A stretch of 64,000 bases of DNA, from NCBI GenBank assembly GCA_965204705.1, contig OZ242006.1:5146001-5210000 (forward strand), written 5' to 3'. The position numbers were made by a program, and so were the translations under genes. The notes under the pieces were generated by a model, which was given only the letters and a program-made list of their open reading frames with translations, did no database searches and was not told the origin of the DNA. The DNA is from Bin5 sp965204705 (lineage in GTDB: Bacteria > Chloroflexota > Anaerolineae > Caldilineales > Caldilineaceae). Within the stretch, counting starts at the first letter, position 1, and the number at the start of each line of letters is the position of its first letter. Of the stretch, positions 51,536-60,218 are shown piece after piece.

Positions 51536-52333
51536 ATGGCATCTCTTCCGCCCAATTTCCAGCAGCTGAAACAGGACCAACTGAGACCTTTTCTGCACGA
51601 TGAGATCGGCGTTCCCGAGGAGCTGGAGGGGAATGTTCTGATCACGACGGTGGACAAGATCTATAACTGGAGCCGGCGCTCAAGCATGTGGCCGCTGCTG
51701 TTCGGGCTGGCCTGCTGCGCGATCGAGATGATCGCGTCGGCGGCGAGCCGCTACGACCTGTCCCGCTTCGGGATGGAGGTGATGCGGCCGAGCCCAAGGC
51801 AGAGCGACCTGATGATCGTGTCGGGCACGGTGACTAAGAAGATGGTGCCGGCGATCGTGCGCATCTATAACCAGATGGCGGAGCCGCGCTATGTGGTGAG
51901 CATGGGCGCGTGCGCGACGGGCGGCGGGCCGTTCAAAGAGGGCTATAACGTGGTCAGCGGGATCGACAAGTATATCCCGGTGGATGTGTATGTGCCGGGC
52001 TGCCCGCCGACGCCGGAGGCGCTGATCTACGGTCTGATGAAGATGCACGAGAAGGTGGACCGCCAGAGCCTGGTGTCGGTGCCGTGGTACCAGAAGGACT
52101 CTTCGCAGTTTGTGCCGGTGCCGCGGCTGGGGCCGGATATTTTCGACCCGCGGCAGGTGGAGCTGATCAAGGATACGACGCTGAAGGCGGCCTCGAATGG
52201 AGCGGCCGCGGCCAACGGTGACGGAGCCGGCGGCGGCGCAGCCGAAGCGCGCGGGCCGGTGCAGCTGTCGGAAAAGGCGATAGCCCGCATGGAAGAGGCC
52301 AAGCGGCGCTGGCGGGCGAAGCAAGGGGCATGA
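51536..52333 (+). CDS. nuoB: NADH-quinone oxidoreductase subunit B
   Basis: Carries the N2 [4Fe-4S] cluster that passes electrons to quinone in complex I. The ligands are Cys60 and Cys61 (GLACCAIEM), Cys126 (GACATGGG) and Cys156 (VPGCPPTPEAL). Length is 265 residues, longer than the usual ~160-180 because of a C-terminal extension rich in Ala/Gly (residues ~220-245) ending in a basic helix. It is the first gene behind a strong promoter and is followed by nuoCD and nuoI. The remaining subunits (A, E-H, J-N) are not in this window, so complex I genes are split across loci. Confidence 0.95.
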   Translation: MASLPPNFQQLKQDQLRPFLHDEIGVPEELEGNVLITTVDKIYNWSRRSSMWPLLFGLACCAIEMIASAASRYDLSRFGMEVMRPSPRQSDLMIVSGTVTKKMVPAIVRIYNQMAEPRYVVSMGACATGGGPFKEGYNVVSGIDKYIPVDVYVPGCPPTPEALIYGLMKMHEKVDRQSLVSVPWYQKDSSQFVPVPRLGPDIFDPRQVELIKDTTLKAASNGAAAANGDGAGGGAAEARGPVQLSEKAIARMEEAKRRWRAKQGA

Positions 52334-52374
52334 CTGCAGTGGTCAGTGGTCGGTGGTCAGTGATCAGTGAACTG
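52333..52374. repeat. Heptamer repeat patch between nuoB and nuoCD
   Basis: CTGCAGTGGTCAGTGGTCGG and further AGTGATC/AGTGAAC units, starting right at the nuoB stop and ending in GAACTGCC. It shares its boundary sequences with the array at 63023 and the patch at 57889. Confidence 0.65.
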
Positions 52375-52433
52375 CCGGGCCGGGCCTTTAGGGATGTAAG
52401 AGATAGAATTCAGCGATATATTGAGAGTGTGGA

Positions 52434-54212
52434 ATGACGGAAGCAACTGCTGTGGCGGAAGCGCCCGCTAACGATTTGGGGCTTGGACAGGATCTGTCAG
52501 ACGCGGTCGTGGGCACGTGGGCCGAGGATACTGAGCCGGCGTTCGTGATCGCGCCGGATAGAATCCTGGAGGTGCTGACCCGTCTGCGCGATGCGCATGG
52601 TTACGACTTTCTCTCGAATCTGACGTGCGTCGATTACGAGGGGTACGGCGGCAAGCTGCGCGGCGACATTGATGCGCGGCTGGAGGTGGTCTACAACCTC
52701 TACAGTACGCGGCGGGGGGGCGGCTCGATTGCGCTGCACGTGCGGGTGCCGGAGGACGACACGGTGCCGAGCGCGACGTCGGTTTTCCCGGGCGCGAATC
52801 TGCAGGAGCGGGAGGTCTACGACCTGTACGGCGTCAAATTTGAGGGGCATCCGAATCTGCGGCGCATTCTGTTATGGGACGGGTTCGACGGGCACCCGAT
52901 GCGCAAGGACTGGCACGAGGCCTATTACGAGGAGGACGCCAAGCCGTTCCGCAGCCGCCATCCGCAGGGAGAGTACGAATTCCACGAAGACAAGCTGCCG
53001 TGGTCCAAGAACACGACCTATCCGGCAGGATGGGACCCGGACTCGTGGCAGGAGGCGGTGGCGTATGTGCCGGTGAGCCAGGCGCCGCAGCATGAGGACA
53101 AGCCGCACCTGGACACCGAGAGCATCGTGGTCAATCTGGGGCCGCATCACCCGAGCACGCACGGTGTGTTCCGCATGCTGACGCGGGTGGAGGGCGAGAC
53201 GATCCTGGCGCTCGAGCCGGAGATGGGCTATCTGCACCGCAATCACGAGAAGATCGGTGAGCGCAATTCTTGGTTGATGAACATGCCGTTCACCGACCGG
53301 CTCGACTATCTGAACTCGATGAGCAACAACTGGGCCTACGCGCTGGCGGTGGAGAAGCTGGCGGGCATCGAGGTGCCGGAGCGGGCCGAGTATCTGCGCG
53401 TGATCATGGCGGAGTTCAGCCGCATCGTCAATCACACGTGGTCGATCGGGTTTATTTTGAACGACCTGGGCGCGCTGCAGACGCCGGCGCTGTACGCGAT
53501 CGAAGAGCGGGAGATGATCCTGGACCTGTTCGAGGCGGTGTCGGGCGCGCGCATGATGTGCAACTACATGCGTTTCGGCGGCGTGGTGCGCGATCTGCCG
53601 GAGGGCTGGCATGAGCAGGCGGCCTATCTGGCCAACGAGCGGCTGCCGCGGGCGCTGGATGAGCTGGACCGGCTGCTGACGGAGAACGAGATCCTGAAGG
53701 CACGCGGCCGCGGGGTCGGCTACCTGGCGGTGGAGGACCTGATTTCGCTGAGCGTGAGCGGGCCGATGATCCGGGCCGGAGGGCTGGCGTACGACATTCG
53801 CAAGGCGGAGCCGTACGGCATCTACGACCGCTTCGATTTTGACATCCCGACGCTGCCGAACAGCGACATTTACGACCGCTATTACATCCGGCTGCTGGAG
53901 GCGAGGGAGAGTGTGCGCATCCTGCAGCAGGCGTTTCGGGATATCCCCGAGGGCGAGACGCTCGGCGGCCGGGGCGGGTACACGCTGCGGGCGCCGGAGG
54001 GCGAGGTCTACGGCCGGCTGGAGGCGCCGAAGGGTGAGCTGGGGTTCTACCTGGCGAGCGACGGCAAGACGCAGCCGTGGCGCTATCATGTGCGTTCGCC
54101 CAGCTATATCAATTTGAATGCGCTGGGTCCGATGAGCGTCGGTTACAAGGTGGCGGACGCGATTGTTATTCTGGGCGCGATCGACATTGTGCTGGGTGAA
54201 GTGGATAGATAG
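52434..54212 (+). CDS. nuoCD: NADH-quinone oxidoreductase subunits C and D, fused
   Basis: 592 residues. The NuoC (30-kDa) part ends with REVYDLYGVKFEGHPNLRRI and FDGHPMRKDW (~126-160). After a linker the NuoD (49-kDa) part begins near 225 with VVNLGPHHPSTHGVFRMLT (GPHHPSTHG at 236-244) and includes EMGYLHRNHEKIGE, the quinone-site His region, and the C-terminal GYKVADAIVILGAIDIVLGE. The fused arrangement is common in some bacteria including E. coli. It sits in the peripheral arm of complex I. The gene starts ~100 bases after nuoB, with a heptamer repeat patch between. Confidence 0.95.
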   Translation: MTEATAVAEAPANDLGLGQDLSDAVVGTWAEDTEPAFVIAPDRILEVLTRLRDAHGYDFLSNLTCVDYEGYGGKLRGDIDARLEVVYNLYSTRRGGGSIALHVRVPEDDTVPSATSVFPGANLQEREVYDLYGVKFEGHPNLRRILLWDGFDGHPMRKDWHEAYYEEDAKPFRSRHPQGEYEFHEDKLPWSKNTTYPAGWDPDSWQEAVAYVPVSQAPQHEDKPHLDTESIVVNLGPHHPSTHGVFRMLTRVEGETILALEPEMGYLHRNHEKIGERNSWLMNMPFTDRLDYLNSMSNNWAYALAVEKLAGIEVPERAEYLRVIMAEFSRIVNHTWSIGFILNDLGALQTPALYAIEEREMILDLFEAVSGARMMCNYMRFGGVVRDLPEGWHEQAAYLANERLPRALDELDRLLTENEILKARGRGVGYLAVEDLISLSVSGPMIRAGGLAYDIRKAEPYGIYDRFDFDIPTLPNSDIYDRYYIRLLEARESVRILQQAFRDIPEGETLGGRGGYTLRAPEGEVYGRLEAPKGELGFYLASDGKTQPWRYHVRSPSYINLNALGPMSVGYKVADAIVILGAIDIVLGEVDR

Positions 54213-54280
54213 TTTTTAGTTTCTTGTTTTTAGTAACGGCAAGACCGATCGTTTCAGGCGGCCACTAGAAACTAAAAACT
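54211..54280. repeat. T-rich heptamer patch forming a hairpin between nuoCD and nuoI
   Basis: AGTTTTTAGTTTCT (54211-54224) pairs perfectly with AGAAACTAAAAACT (54267-54280). The two halves are the same T-rich heptamer family in opposite orientations, flanking TAACGGCAAGACCG and neighbouring bases. It may lower expression of nuoI relative to nuoCD. Confidence 0.65.
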
Positions 54281-54313
54281 GACTACTCAAAACTGCACTT
54301 AGGAGTTTAGGGT

Positions 54314-55189
54314 ATGTTTGGAACAGGACTTTTGAAGGGACTGGGCGTGACTTTGAAGCACGCTTTGGATACGTTTGAAGACGACCGGGAGAGTGTGCCG
54401 GACCGGTATAGGGGCAGCCTTGATCTGGGCAACAACCGGAAGGTGATCCAGCAGCCGATCGATCAGGAAGGGCTGCTGACGATCCAGTATCCGGAGGAGA
54501 AGCGGCTGCTGCCGGAGCGTTTCCGCTATATCCCGATGCTGATCTGGGACTCGGAAACGAGTGAAGACCGCTGCACGGCGTGCGGCATATGCGCCAAGGT
54601 GTGTCCGCCGCAGTGCATCTGGATCGTGCGCGACAGCGATGAGAACGGCAAGCCGGTCACGCGCTGCTCGGAGTTCTACATCGACGCGGCGGTCTGTATG
54701 AGCTGCAGCTTCTGTGTTGAGTTCTGCCCGTTTGACGCGATCAAGATGAACCATGACTATGAGCTTGCGGTCTATGATCGCTATCCACAGCTTGTGTATA
54801 ACATGGCGGAGCTGACTGTGCCGTTGGAGTATTACGCGGCGCTGTGGCCGACGCAGTATGAAGAGGAGCAGGTGCGGCGCAAGGAGGAAGAGGAGCAGAA
54901 GCGCAAGCAGGAGGAGGAGAAGGCTGCCAAGGCAGCGGCCAGGGCAGCAGCCAAGAGTGCGGCGGCTGCGGAAGGGTCGGCTACGGCTGAGGCGGCGCCA
55001 AAGCGCTCGGCGGCGGAGCTGCAGGCGCTGGCCAAAGAGCGGGCTGCGCAGCGCCAGGCACAGGCACAGGGCCAGGCCGCTGAGGGCGGCGGCGATGATG
55101 ATGCCGAGGCGGCGAAGACGGCGCGCAGGGAGGAGTTGAAGCGCAGGGCGCAGGAGCGGGCGCGGCAGCGAAAGCAGGATAGTAGTTAG
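54314..55189 (+). CDS. nuoI: NADH-quinone oxidoreductase subunit I with long charged tail
   Basis: Ferredoxin-like subunit with two [4Fe-4S] sites: Cys87, 90, 93, 97 (CTACGICAKVC) and Cys128, 131, 134, 138 (CMSCSFCVEFC). These carry electrons between the flavin arm and NuoB. The core matches NuoI up to about residue 185. The remaining ~105 residues are an unusual low-complexity helix of Glu, Lys, Arg, Gln and Ala (EEEQVRRKEEEEQKRKQEEE), probably a coiled coil. Most NuoI proteins have only 140-180 residues. Last of the three nuo genes here. The tail may bind another subunit or nucleic acid; no function is known. Confidence 0.9.
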   Translation: MFGTGLLKGLGVTLKHALDTFEDDRESVPDRYRGSLDLGNNRKVIQQPIDQEGLLTIQYPEEKRLLPERFRYIPMLIWDSETSEDRCTACGICAKVCPPQCIWIVRDSDENGKPVTRCSEFYIDAAVCMSCSFCVEFCPFDAIKMNHDYELAVYDRYPQLVYNMAELTVPLEYYAALWPTQYEEEQVRRKEEEEQKRKQEEEKAAKAAARAAAKSAAAAEGSATAEAAPKRSAAELQALAKERAAQRQAQAQGQAAEGGGDDDAEAAKTARREELKRRAQERARQRKQDSS

Positions 55190-55216
55190 TTTTTAGTTTC
55201 AATTTTTTAGTGACAC
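55189..55216. repeat. T-rich heptamer repeat patch after nuoI
   Basis: GTTTTTAGTTTCAATTTTTT and TAGTGACACC directly after the nuoI stop, same family as the patch at 54211. Confidence 0.5.
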
Positions 55217-55282
55217 CAGTTGGCCGAGTCTTGGGCGATTTCCAAGAAACAGAGGGTGGATGGCCACTGAGGAGATAGGGCG

Positions 55283-55981
55283 ATGACGGTTACGATTACA
55301 TTTTATGGGCATGCGACGTTTGGGGTGGATGCGGACGGGACGAAGCTGCTGATCGACCCGTTTTTGTCGCCGAACAATCCGGCGGCGCCGGCGGATGTGA
55401 CGGCGGAGAGCGTTGACGCGGATGTGATGATCGTGACGCATGGGCACGGGGATCATATCGCCGATGCGGTTCCGGTTGCGAAGCGGACGGGCTGCCTGGT
55501 AATCTGCAACTTTGAGATCGGCGACTGGCTGATGGGTCAGGGTGTGGAGAACGTTCACCAGATGCATATTGGGGGCGGCTACAACTTTGACTTCGGGCGG
55601 GTGAAGCTGACGATTGCGCATCACGGCAGCGGACTGCCGGACGGCAGCTACGGCGGCAATCCGGCGGGGGTACTGATCCATTTCAATGACGGCACTGATG
55701 TCTATTTCGCGGGTGATACGGGCCTGACCTATGACATGCGGCTGATCGGGGATGTGGGCGGCGTGGATTTGGCGGCGCTGCCGATCGGCGACAACTTCAC
55801 GATGGGGCCGGACGATGCGATTCAGGCGGCGCAGTTCGTGAAGGCGAAGAAGGTTCTTCCGTTCCACTACAATACGTTTCCTCCGATTGAACAGGATGTC
55901 GAGGCATTTGCGCAGAAGCTGCAGGACGAAACCGATATTGAGTGCGAAATTCTGAATCCGGGCGATAGTCTGGACGTATAG
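55283..55981 (+). CDS. UPF0173 metal-dependent hydrolase
   Basis: Metallo-beta-lactamase-fold hydrolase of 232 residues. The metal motif is THGHGDHIAD (His53, His55, Asp57, His58). Further ligands are in IAHHGSGLPDG, the FAGDTGLTYDM Asp and the C-terminal PFHYNTFPPI His. Length and motif order match the UPF0173 family exactly; the natural substrate is unknown. It starts at ATG ~95 bases after nuoI and may be co-transcribed, but a functional link to complex I is not evident. Confidence 0.93.
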   Translation: MTVTITFYGHATFGVDADGTKLLIDPFLSPNNPAAPADVTAESVDADVMIVTHGHGDHIADAVPVAKRTGCLVICNFEIGDWLMGQGVENVHQMHIGGGYNFDFGRVKLTIAHHGSGLPDGSYGGNPAGVLIHFNDGTDVYFAGDTGLTYDMRLIGDVGGVDLAALPIGDNFTMGPDDAIQAAQFVKAKKVLPFHYNTFPPIEQDVEAFAQKLQDETDIECEILNPGDSLDV

Positions 55982-56102
55982 AGAACAGAAAGGGCGTATG
56001 CTGAAGTTAGCGTCTTCCTGGTTTACGCCGCGACTTGGTGAACAACGCGGCTGTGGTCTTAGAGCCAGCGTGAAGTGAGTTGGACGAGTGAAGGGAGGAC
56101 AT

Positions 56103-56465
56103 ATGGTTGATGTAAATGATGCGGTACTAGACGGAAAGGCGGAGTTGTTCTTCCCGGCCTATTTGATCCCGTCGTTGCGGGATCTGCGCGGGGACAGCTG
56201 GCGTGAGCTGGTCGATCGAGTTTCCGTGCTGCCCGATACGCACCCGGACAGTCTGGCGTTCGTGCTGATGATGATCAATCTGGGCGACTGCATGAAGTGC
56301 CATAGCAACTATTATAAGTTTTTGCGGGGGTGTGCGTTCTGCTCGTTGCAGACGATCCGCACGTTCAAGGGGACGGACGCGGACCTGCTGCGGCTTTACA
56401 GCAATGCGCAGGACGAGATCGACCGGCAGTTGAGCGGCTTGGGAACGCTCACGCTGGCCGCGTAG
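56103..56465 (+). CDS. Small protein with two CxxC pairs, unknown function
   Basis: 120 residues from the ATG at 56103, behind GAAGGGAGG. Cys63-x2-Cys66 and Cys77-x2-Cys80 (GDCMKCHSNYYKFLRGCAFC) form a zinc-ribbon-like or Fe-S-binding knuckle. The rest is helical, with WRELVDRVSVLPDTHPDSLA before the Cys motif and DADLLRLYSNAQDEIDRQLS after it. A strong terminator follows. No family name recalled. It could be a metal-binding accessory protein. Confidence 0.65.
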   Translation: MVDVNDAVLDGKAELFFPAYLIPSLRDLRGDSWRELVDRVSVLPDTHPDSLAFVLMMINLGDCMKCHSNYYKFLRGCAFCSLQTIRTFKGTDADLLRLYSNAQDEIDRQLSGLGTLTLAA

Positions 56466-56510
56466 ACAGGAATTTGTGCGGGGAGAGGCAGCTCTCCGCA
56501 ACTGCACATA

Positions 56511-56540
56511 AACCAGCGCCCTCGGTGCGCTGGTTTTTTT
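56511..56540 (+). terminator. Rho-independent terminator
   Basis: AACCAGCGC pairs exactly with GCGCTGGTT around a 7-base loop, followed by a run of T residues. It ends the transcript of the small CxxC protein gene. Confidence 0.9.
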
Positions 56541-56564
56541 CTTTCCAGGCCAGACAGGACGTTG

Positions 56565-57899
56565 ATGCGTTCAGACAGGGACGGACCGATTCGTATCGCC
56601 ATTATCGGGGGTGGGGTTGCGGGTCTCACCGCGGCCTATGAGCTGGCGGGCGGTGCGCGGGTGCACATTTATGAGAATGGGCCGGAGCTGGGCGGGCTGG
56701 CTTCTGGTTTCAAGGGGCGGGCGAGCTGGGATTGGCCGCTGGAGAAGTTCTATCATCATCTCTTCACGAACGATTACGATATTCTGCGGCTGACGGAGGA
56801 GGTCGGGGCGGGCGAGCTGTTGGAGATCCACCGGCCGTCGACGGTTATGCACTTCCAGGGCGCGAACTATCCGCTGGACAGCCCTGCGCACCTGCTGCGG
56901 TTTCCGCACTTGACTTTGCCGCAGAAGCTGCGGATGGGGGTGGTGCTGGCGTATCTGAAGTATCACCCGCGGCCGCCGTGGAGGGCGTTTGACGGGCAGC
57001 TGGCGGATGAGTGGCTGGCGCGGTGGATGGGGCAGACCTCCTACGGCAAGCTGTGGCAGCCGATGCTGGAGGGCAAGTTCGGCCCGCATTTCCAGGATGT
57101 GAACCTGGCGTGGTTCTGGGCGAGGGTCTACAAACGGACGCCGAGGCTCGGCTATTACCGGGGTGGGTTTCAGGCGTTCGTGGACAGGCTGGGCGCGGCG
57201 GCGCGTGAACGGGATGTAACGATCGAGACCGGTACGCCGGTGCGGGCGGTCTCGCCGCTGCCGGAGGGCGGGTTCCGGGTCGAGAGCGGGGCGCAGGGCG
57301 CGGCGAGGGAGCGCAGTTTCGATGCGGTGCTGGCGACGGTGAGTCCGGGGCTGATGCAGCGGATGGCGCCGGAGCTGCCGGGTAGTTATCTGGCGCAGCT
57401 GGGGTCGCTGCGGCATATGGGGGCGGTGGTGATGACGGTGGCGCTGGACCGGCCGCTGCTGAAGGATACGTACTGGGTGAATGTGCCGAAGGCGGAGGGT
57501 CTGCCGTTCCTGGTGCTGGTGGAGCATACGAATATGATCGACGCGAGCCACTATGGCGGCGATCATCTACTCTATCTGGGCGATTACCTGGAGCCGTCGC
57601 ACCGTTATTTCTCGATGTCGCAGGAGGCGTTGCTGGAAGAGTTTCTGCCGGCGCTGCCGCGTTTCAACAGTGAGTTTCGGCCGGAGTGGGTGACGGGCGC
57701 GTGGCTGCACCGGGCCACTTATGCGCAGCCGGTGCCGGTGCGTGGGTATGCGGCGATGATCCCGGAGCTGCGGACGCCGTTGCGGGGGCTGTATTTCGCG
57801 TCGATGAGCCAGGTGTATCCGTGGGACCGGGGGACGAATTATGCGGTGGAGATTGGGCAGAGGGCGGCGAAGATGATTGTTAACGACAGTGGTCAGTAG
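56565..57899 (+). CDS. FAD-dependent amine-oxidase-like/protoporphyrinogen-oxidase-like oxidoreductase
   Basis: 444 residues. The FAD dinucleotide motif RIAIIGGGVAGLTAAYELAG is at the N-terminus, followed by the E-N-G-P-E-L-G-G-L-A-S-G-F flavin ribose and sugar-binding stretch. The segment ATVSPGLMQRMAP and the C-terminal GLYFASMSQVYPWDRGTNYA match the amino_oxidase fold. In several bacteria such proteins act near cell-surface sugar or lipid synthesis (UDP-galactopyranose-mutase- or desaturase-like), but the substrate here is not identifiable. A TTG just before the ATG at 56565 is also possible as start. Confidence 0.85.
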   Translation: MRSDRDGPIRIAIIGGGVAGLTAAYELAGGARVHIYENGPELGGLASGFKGRASWDWPLEKFYHHLFTNDYDILRLTEEVGAGELLEIHRPSTVMHFQGANYPLDSPAHLLRFPHLTLPQKLRMGVVLAYLKYHPRPPWRAFDGQLADEWLARWMGQTSYGKLWQPMLEGKFGPHFQDVNLAWFWARVYKRTPRLGYYRGGFQAFVDRLGAAARERDVTIETGTPVRAVSPLPEGGFRVESGAQGAARERSFDAVLATVSPGLMQRMAPELPGSYLAQLGSLRHMGAVVMTVALDRPLLKDTYWVNVPKAEGLPFLVLVEHTNMIDASHYGGDHLLYLGDYLEPSHRYFSMSQEALLEEFLPALPRFNSEFRPEWVTGAWLHRATYAQPVPVRGYAAMIPELRTPLRGLYFASMSQVYPWDRGTNYAVEIGQRAAKMIVNDSGQ

Positions 57900-57925
57900 T
57901 CAGTGGTTAGTGGTCAGTGAACTGC
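57889..57925. repeat. Heptamer repeat patch (AGTGGTC type)
   Basis: CAGTGGTCAGTAGTCAGTGG and following units up to GTGAACTGCAGG, beginning within the last codons of the FAD oxidoreductase gene, so the repeat encodes its final residues (SGQ). Confidence 0.6.
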
Positions 57926-58072
57926 AGGAGTTAGGAGAGTTGATGCGGCCTCGGTGAAAGCGGATGCACAGAGGAAAGTTTTTTGACAGGGGCGGGGTGG
58001 GGGAGTAAGGTAGCGGCAGGCATTCGATGTTCCGGCGGGTTGTTGCCGGGATTCTACGGATAGGAAATAGCT

Positions 58073-58900
58073 ATGGCGAGTGGCAATGGTAACCAGCGGG
58101 AGGCGCCTCCTTCGGACCCGCGGATTGAGGCGAAGTTGGGGATTCCGATCAAGAATATTGTCGCGGTTGCGAGCGGCAAGGGCGGGGTGGGGAAGAGCAC
58201 GGTCAGTGTCAATTTGGCGGTGAGCCTAGCGCAGACGGGCGCGGCGGTGGGTCTGCTGGATGCGGACATCTACGGCCCGAATATTCCGATCATGATGGGC
58301 GTGGAGGAGATGCCGCCGGTGGAGGCGGGCAAGCTGATTCCGGCGGAAGCGCACGGCGTGCGGTTTATGAGCATGGGCTTTCTGCTGCCGCCGGAGCAGG
58401 CGCTGATCTGGCGGGGGCCGATGCTGCACAAGGCGATCCAGCAGCTCTTTTCTGATGTGCGTTGGGGTGAGCTGGACTATCTGATCGTGGATTTGCCGCC
58501 GGGGACAGGGGACGCGCAGCTTTCGCTGGCGCAGATTGCGCCGCTGACCGGCGGGTTGATCGTGACGATGCCGCAAATGGTGTCGGTAGCGGATGCGCGG
58601 CGGGGGGCGGCGGCGTTTGAGCAGCTGGAGGTGCCGATCCTGGGCGTGATTGAGAATATGAGCGGGGAGGTGTTTGGCAGCGGGGGCGGCGAGACCGCGG
58701 CCCGCGAGCTGGGCACGGACCTGCTGGGCGTTGTCGCGCTGGAGGCCGAGATCAGCGCGTCGGGCGACCGGGGCAGGCCGATCGTGGCGGCCAACCCCGC
58801 GGGCGCGGCGGCGCGCACGTTTGGTGAGCTGGCCGGGAAGGTTGTGGCGCAGCTGCGGGCGGTGTCAGGGGGGAGTCAGCCGCAGTTGAAGATTGTTTGA
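58073..58900 (+). CDS. Mrp/NBP35 family ATPase (iron-sulfur carrier)
   Basis: 275 residues. The deviant Walker A is VASGKGGVGKSTVSVNLAVS (GKGGVGKST 35-43), then LLDADIYGPNIPIMMG with the family's invariant DADIYGPN. Walker B-like YLIVDLPPGTGDAQLSLAQ follows. The usual C-x-x-C cluster ligands of ApbC proteins near the C-terminus are not visible, and the N-terminal MIP18-like domain is absent, so this is the short form. It is thought to transfer Fe-S clusters to apoproteins; proximity to complex I genes is suggestive. GGAAAT precedes the ATG. Confidence 0.9.
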   Translation: MASGNGNQREAPPSDPRIEAKLGIPIKNIVAVASGKGGVGKSTVSVNLAVSLAQTGAAVGLLDADIYGPNIPIMMGVEEMPPVEAGKLIPAEAHGVRFMSMGFLLPPEQALIWRGPMLHKAIQQLFSDVRWGELDYLIVDLPPGTGDAQLSLAQIAPLTGGLIVTMPQMVSVADARRGAAAFEQLEVPILGVIENMSGEVFGSGGGETAARELGTDLLGVVALEAEISASGDRGRPIVAANPAGAAARTFGELAGKVVAQLRAVSGGSQPQLKIV

Positions 58901-58902
58901 AA

Positions 58903-58945
58903 CTACAGTTTTTAGTAGTCGGTTTTTAGTTCTTAGTGAACACCA
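58903..58945. repeat. T-rich heptamer repeat patch after the Mrp gene
   Basis: CAGTTTTTAGTAGTCGG followed by TTTTTAGTTCTTAGTGAACACC, immediately after the stop. Confidence 0.5.
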
Positions 58946-58954
58946 GTTGGGTGT

Positions 58955-58988
58955 AACCGTTCATCCGGAGGAGGATGGGCGGTTTTTT
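58955..58988 (+). terminator. Rho-independent terminator after the Mrp gene
   Basis: AACCGTTCATCC pairs with GGATGGGCGGTT (two G-T wobbles) around GGAGGA, followed by six T residues. Confidence 0.8.
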
Positions 58989-59056
58989 GTTTGTGGGGGT
59001 TGTTGAGATTTTGTTGAAGACGGAACTGCGTCGTCAAGCGGGCGCTCGCGGGGAAA

Positions 59057-59080
59057 GGGCACCCACAAGGGGTGCCCCTA
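59057..59080. repeat. GGGCACCC palindrome of a dispersed repeat family
   Basis: GGGCACCCACAAGGGGTGCC forms an 8-bp stem. The same core, as GGCACCCACAAGGGGCGCCC, lies inside the direct repeat near 47500 on the other strand, and a diverged form lies in copy 2 near 49230. Confidence 0.5.
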
Positions 59081-59095
59081 CGGGGTGGGGCGGGC

Positions 59096-59141
59096 AACAC
59101 ACCCGGCGGATGTCGAGGAGGAGACGTCAGCCGGGCGTGTT
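59096..59141 (-). terminator. Terminator-like hairpin after the iron-binding protein gene
   Basis: AACACACCCGGC pairs with GCCGGGCGTGTT (one G-T wobble), 28 bases beyond the stop of the minus-strand gene. The loop is long (22 bases). Confidence 0.55.
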
Positions 59142-59168
59142 TGAGGGATTGGGAGAAAAGTGCTGCTC

Positions 59169-60218
59169 TTACTGGAGGGCGTTGACCTCCTGGAGGAGCT
59201 GGAGGGTGCCTTGCAGATCATCCAGGTCGGTCAGGTCAATATCGGGCGTGTTCACGTCGGCCAGCGGAAGCAGCCCTTCGGCGGTGGTCGGAATGCCGAC
59301 TACGAGGGGATATTCGTTGGTCTGCTCGGAGAAGTAGGTCTGGGCCTCGTCCGAAAGCAGGAAGGCGACGAATGCCTCGGCTGCGGCCTTGTCCTTGGCG
59401 GTATCGAGCACGGCTGCGCCGGCCACATTGATCATGGCGCCGGCATCACCGGAGGCCGGGTGGTGGTTCTTGGCCTGGAAACCGGGGTCTTCCTTAAGGA
59501 ATCTGTAGAGATAGTAGTGATTGACCAGGCCGAGCACGACTTCGCCGCGGCCGGTGGCCTCGACGATGGGTGTGTTCTTGGCGTAGACCTGGACGTCATT
59601 GGCGATCATGGCTTCGAGCCATTGGCGGGCGCGGTCTTCGCCTTCAAGGACGCGGACGGCGGTGACGAAGGCTTGGAAGCTGCCGTTGGTGGGGGCCCAG
59701 CCGACTTTGCCTTTCCACTGGGGCTCGGTCAGCTCCCAGATGTCGTTGGGCAGTTCGTCTGCGCTGAGCATTTCGGTGTTGTAGACGAATACTCGGGCGC
59801 GTCCGCTGGCGCCGACCCAATCGCCGTTGCCGGCCTGGAAGCGGGGGTCGACCCTATCGAGGATCTCTGCGGGCAGTGCTGAGAGGCGCCCGGCCAGAGA
59901 GAGCGCGCCGAGGGCGCCGGCGTCCTGGCCATAGAAGACGTCGGCGGGTGAGTTCTGTCCTTCTTCGAGTATGGTAGCGGCCAGTTCGGCGGTGCCGCCA
60001 TAACGCACGTTGACGGTGACGCCGCTGACTTCCTGGTAACGCTCGAGCAGCGGTCCTACCAGGTTCTCGTTGCGGCCGGAATAGATTGTCAGCTCGGTGG
60101 CTTCGCCGGCGCTTCCCATGTCATCGGCCGGCGCCTGAATCGGCACACAGGCGGCGATCAGAAGGCCGGCCAGAATGATCAGGACCAGCGGTACCCCACC
60201 AACTTTCTTGACCAACAT
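59169..60218 (-). CDS. Fe(III) ABC transporter substrate-binding lipoprotein (Fbp-like)
   Basis: 349 residues. The signal is LVLIILAGLL followed by lipobox IAAC with Cys24. The binding domain starts TELTIYSGRNENLVGPLLER, and the paired tyrosines Y235-Y236 in LVNHYYLYRF are the iron ligands of FbpA/FutA-type proteins. GQDAGALGALS and GWAPTNGSFQ are further family stretches. GGAGAG lies upstream of the ATG; an earlier open frame is not protein-like. No permease or ATPase gene is adjacent, so it works with a transporter encoded elsewhere. A small GCGCCTC/GAGGCGC hairpin lies in its leader (60254-60276). Confidence 0.92.
   Translation of the reverse strand: MLVKKVGGVPLVLIILAGLLIAACVPIQAPADDMGSAGEATELTIYSGRNENLVGPLLERYQEVSGVTVNVRYGGTAELAATILEEGQNSPADVFYGQDAGALGALSLAGRLSALPAEILDRVDPRFQAGNGDWVGASGRARVFVYNTEMLSADELPNDIWELTEPQWKGKVGWAPTNGSFQAFVTAVRVLEGEDRARQWLEAMIANDVQVYAKNTPIVEATGRGEVVLGLVNHYYLYRFLKEDPGFQAKNHHPASGDAGAMINVAGAAVLDTAKDKAAAEAFVAFLLSDEAQTYFSEQTNEYPLVVGIPTTAEGLLPLADVNTPDIDLTDLDDLQGTLQLLQEVNALQ

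Noticed and set aside
52872..54089. Minus-strand open frame opposite nuoCD
   Set aside because: Arg/His/Gln-rich shadow of nuoCD with no recognisable protein features.
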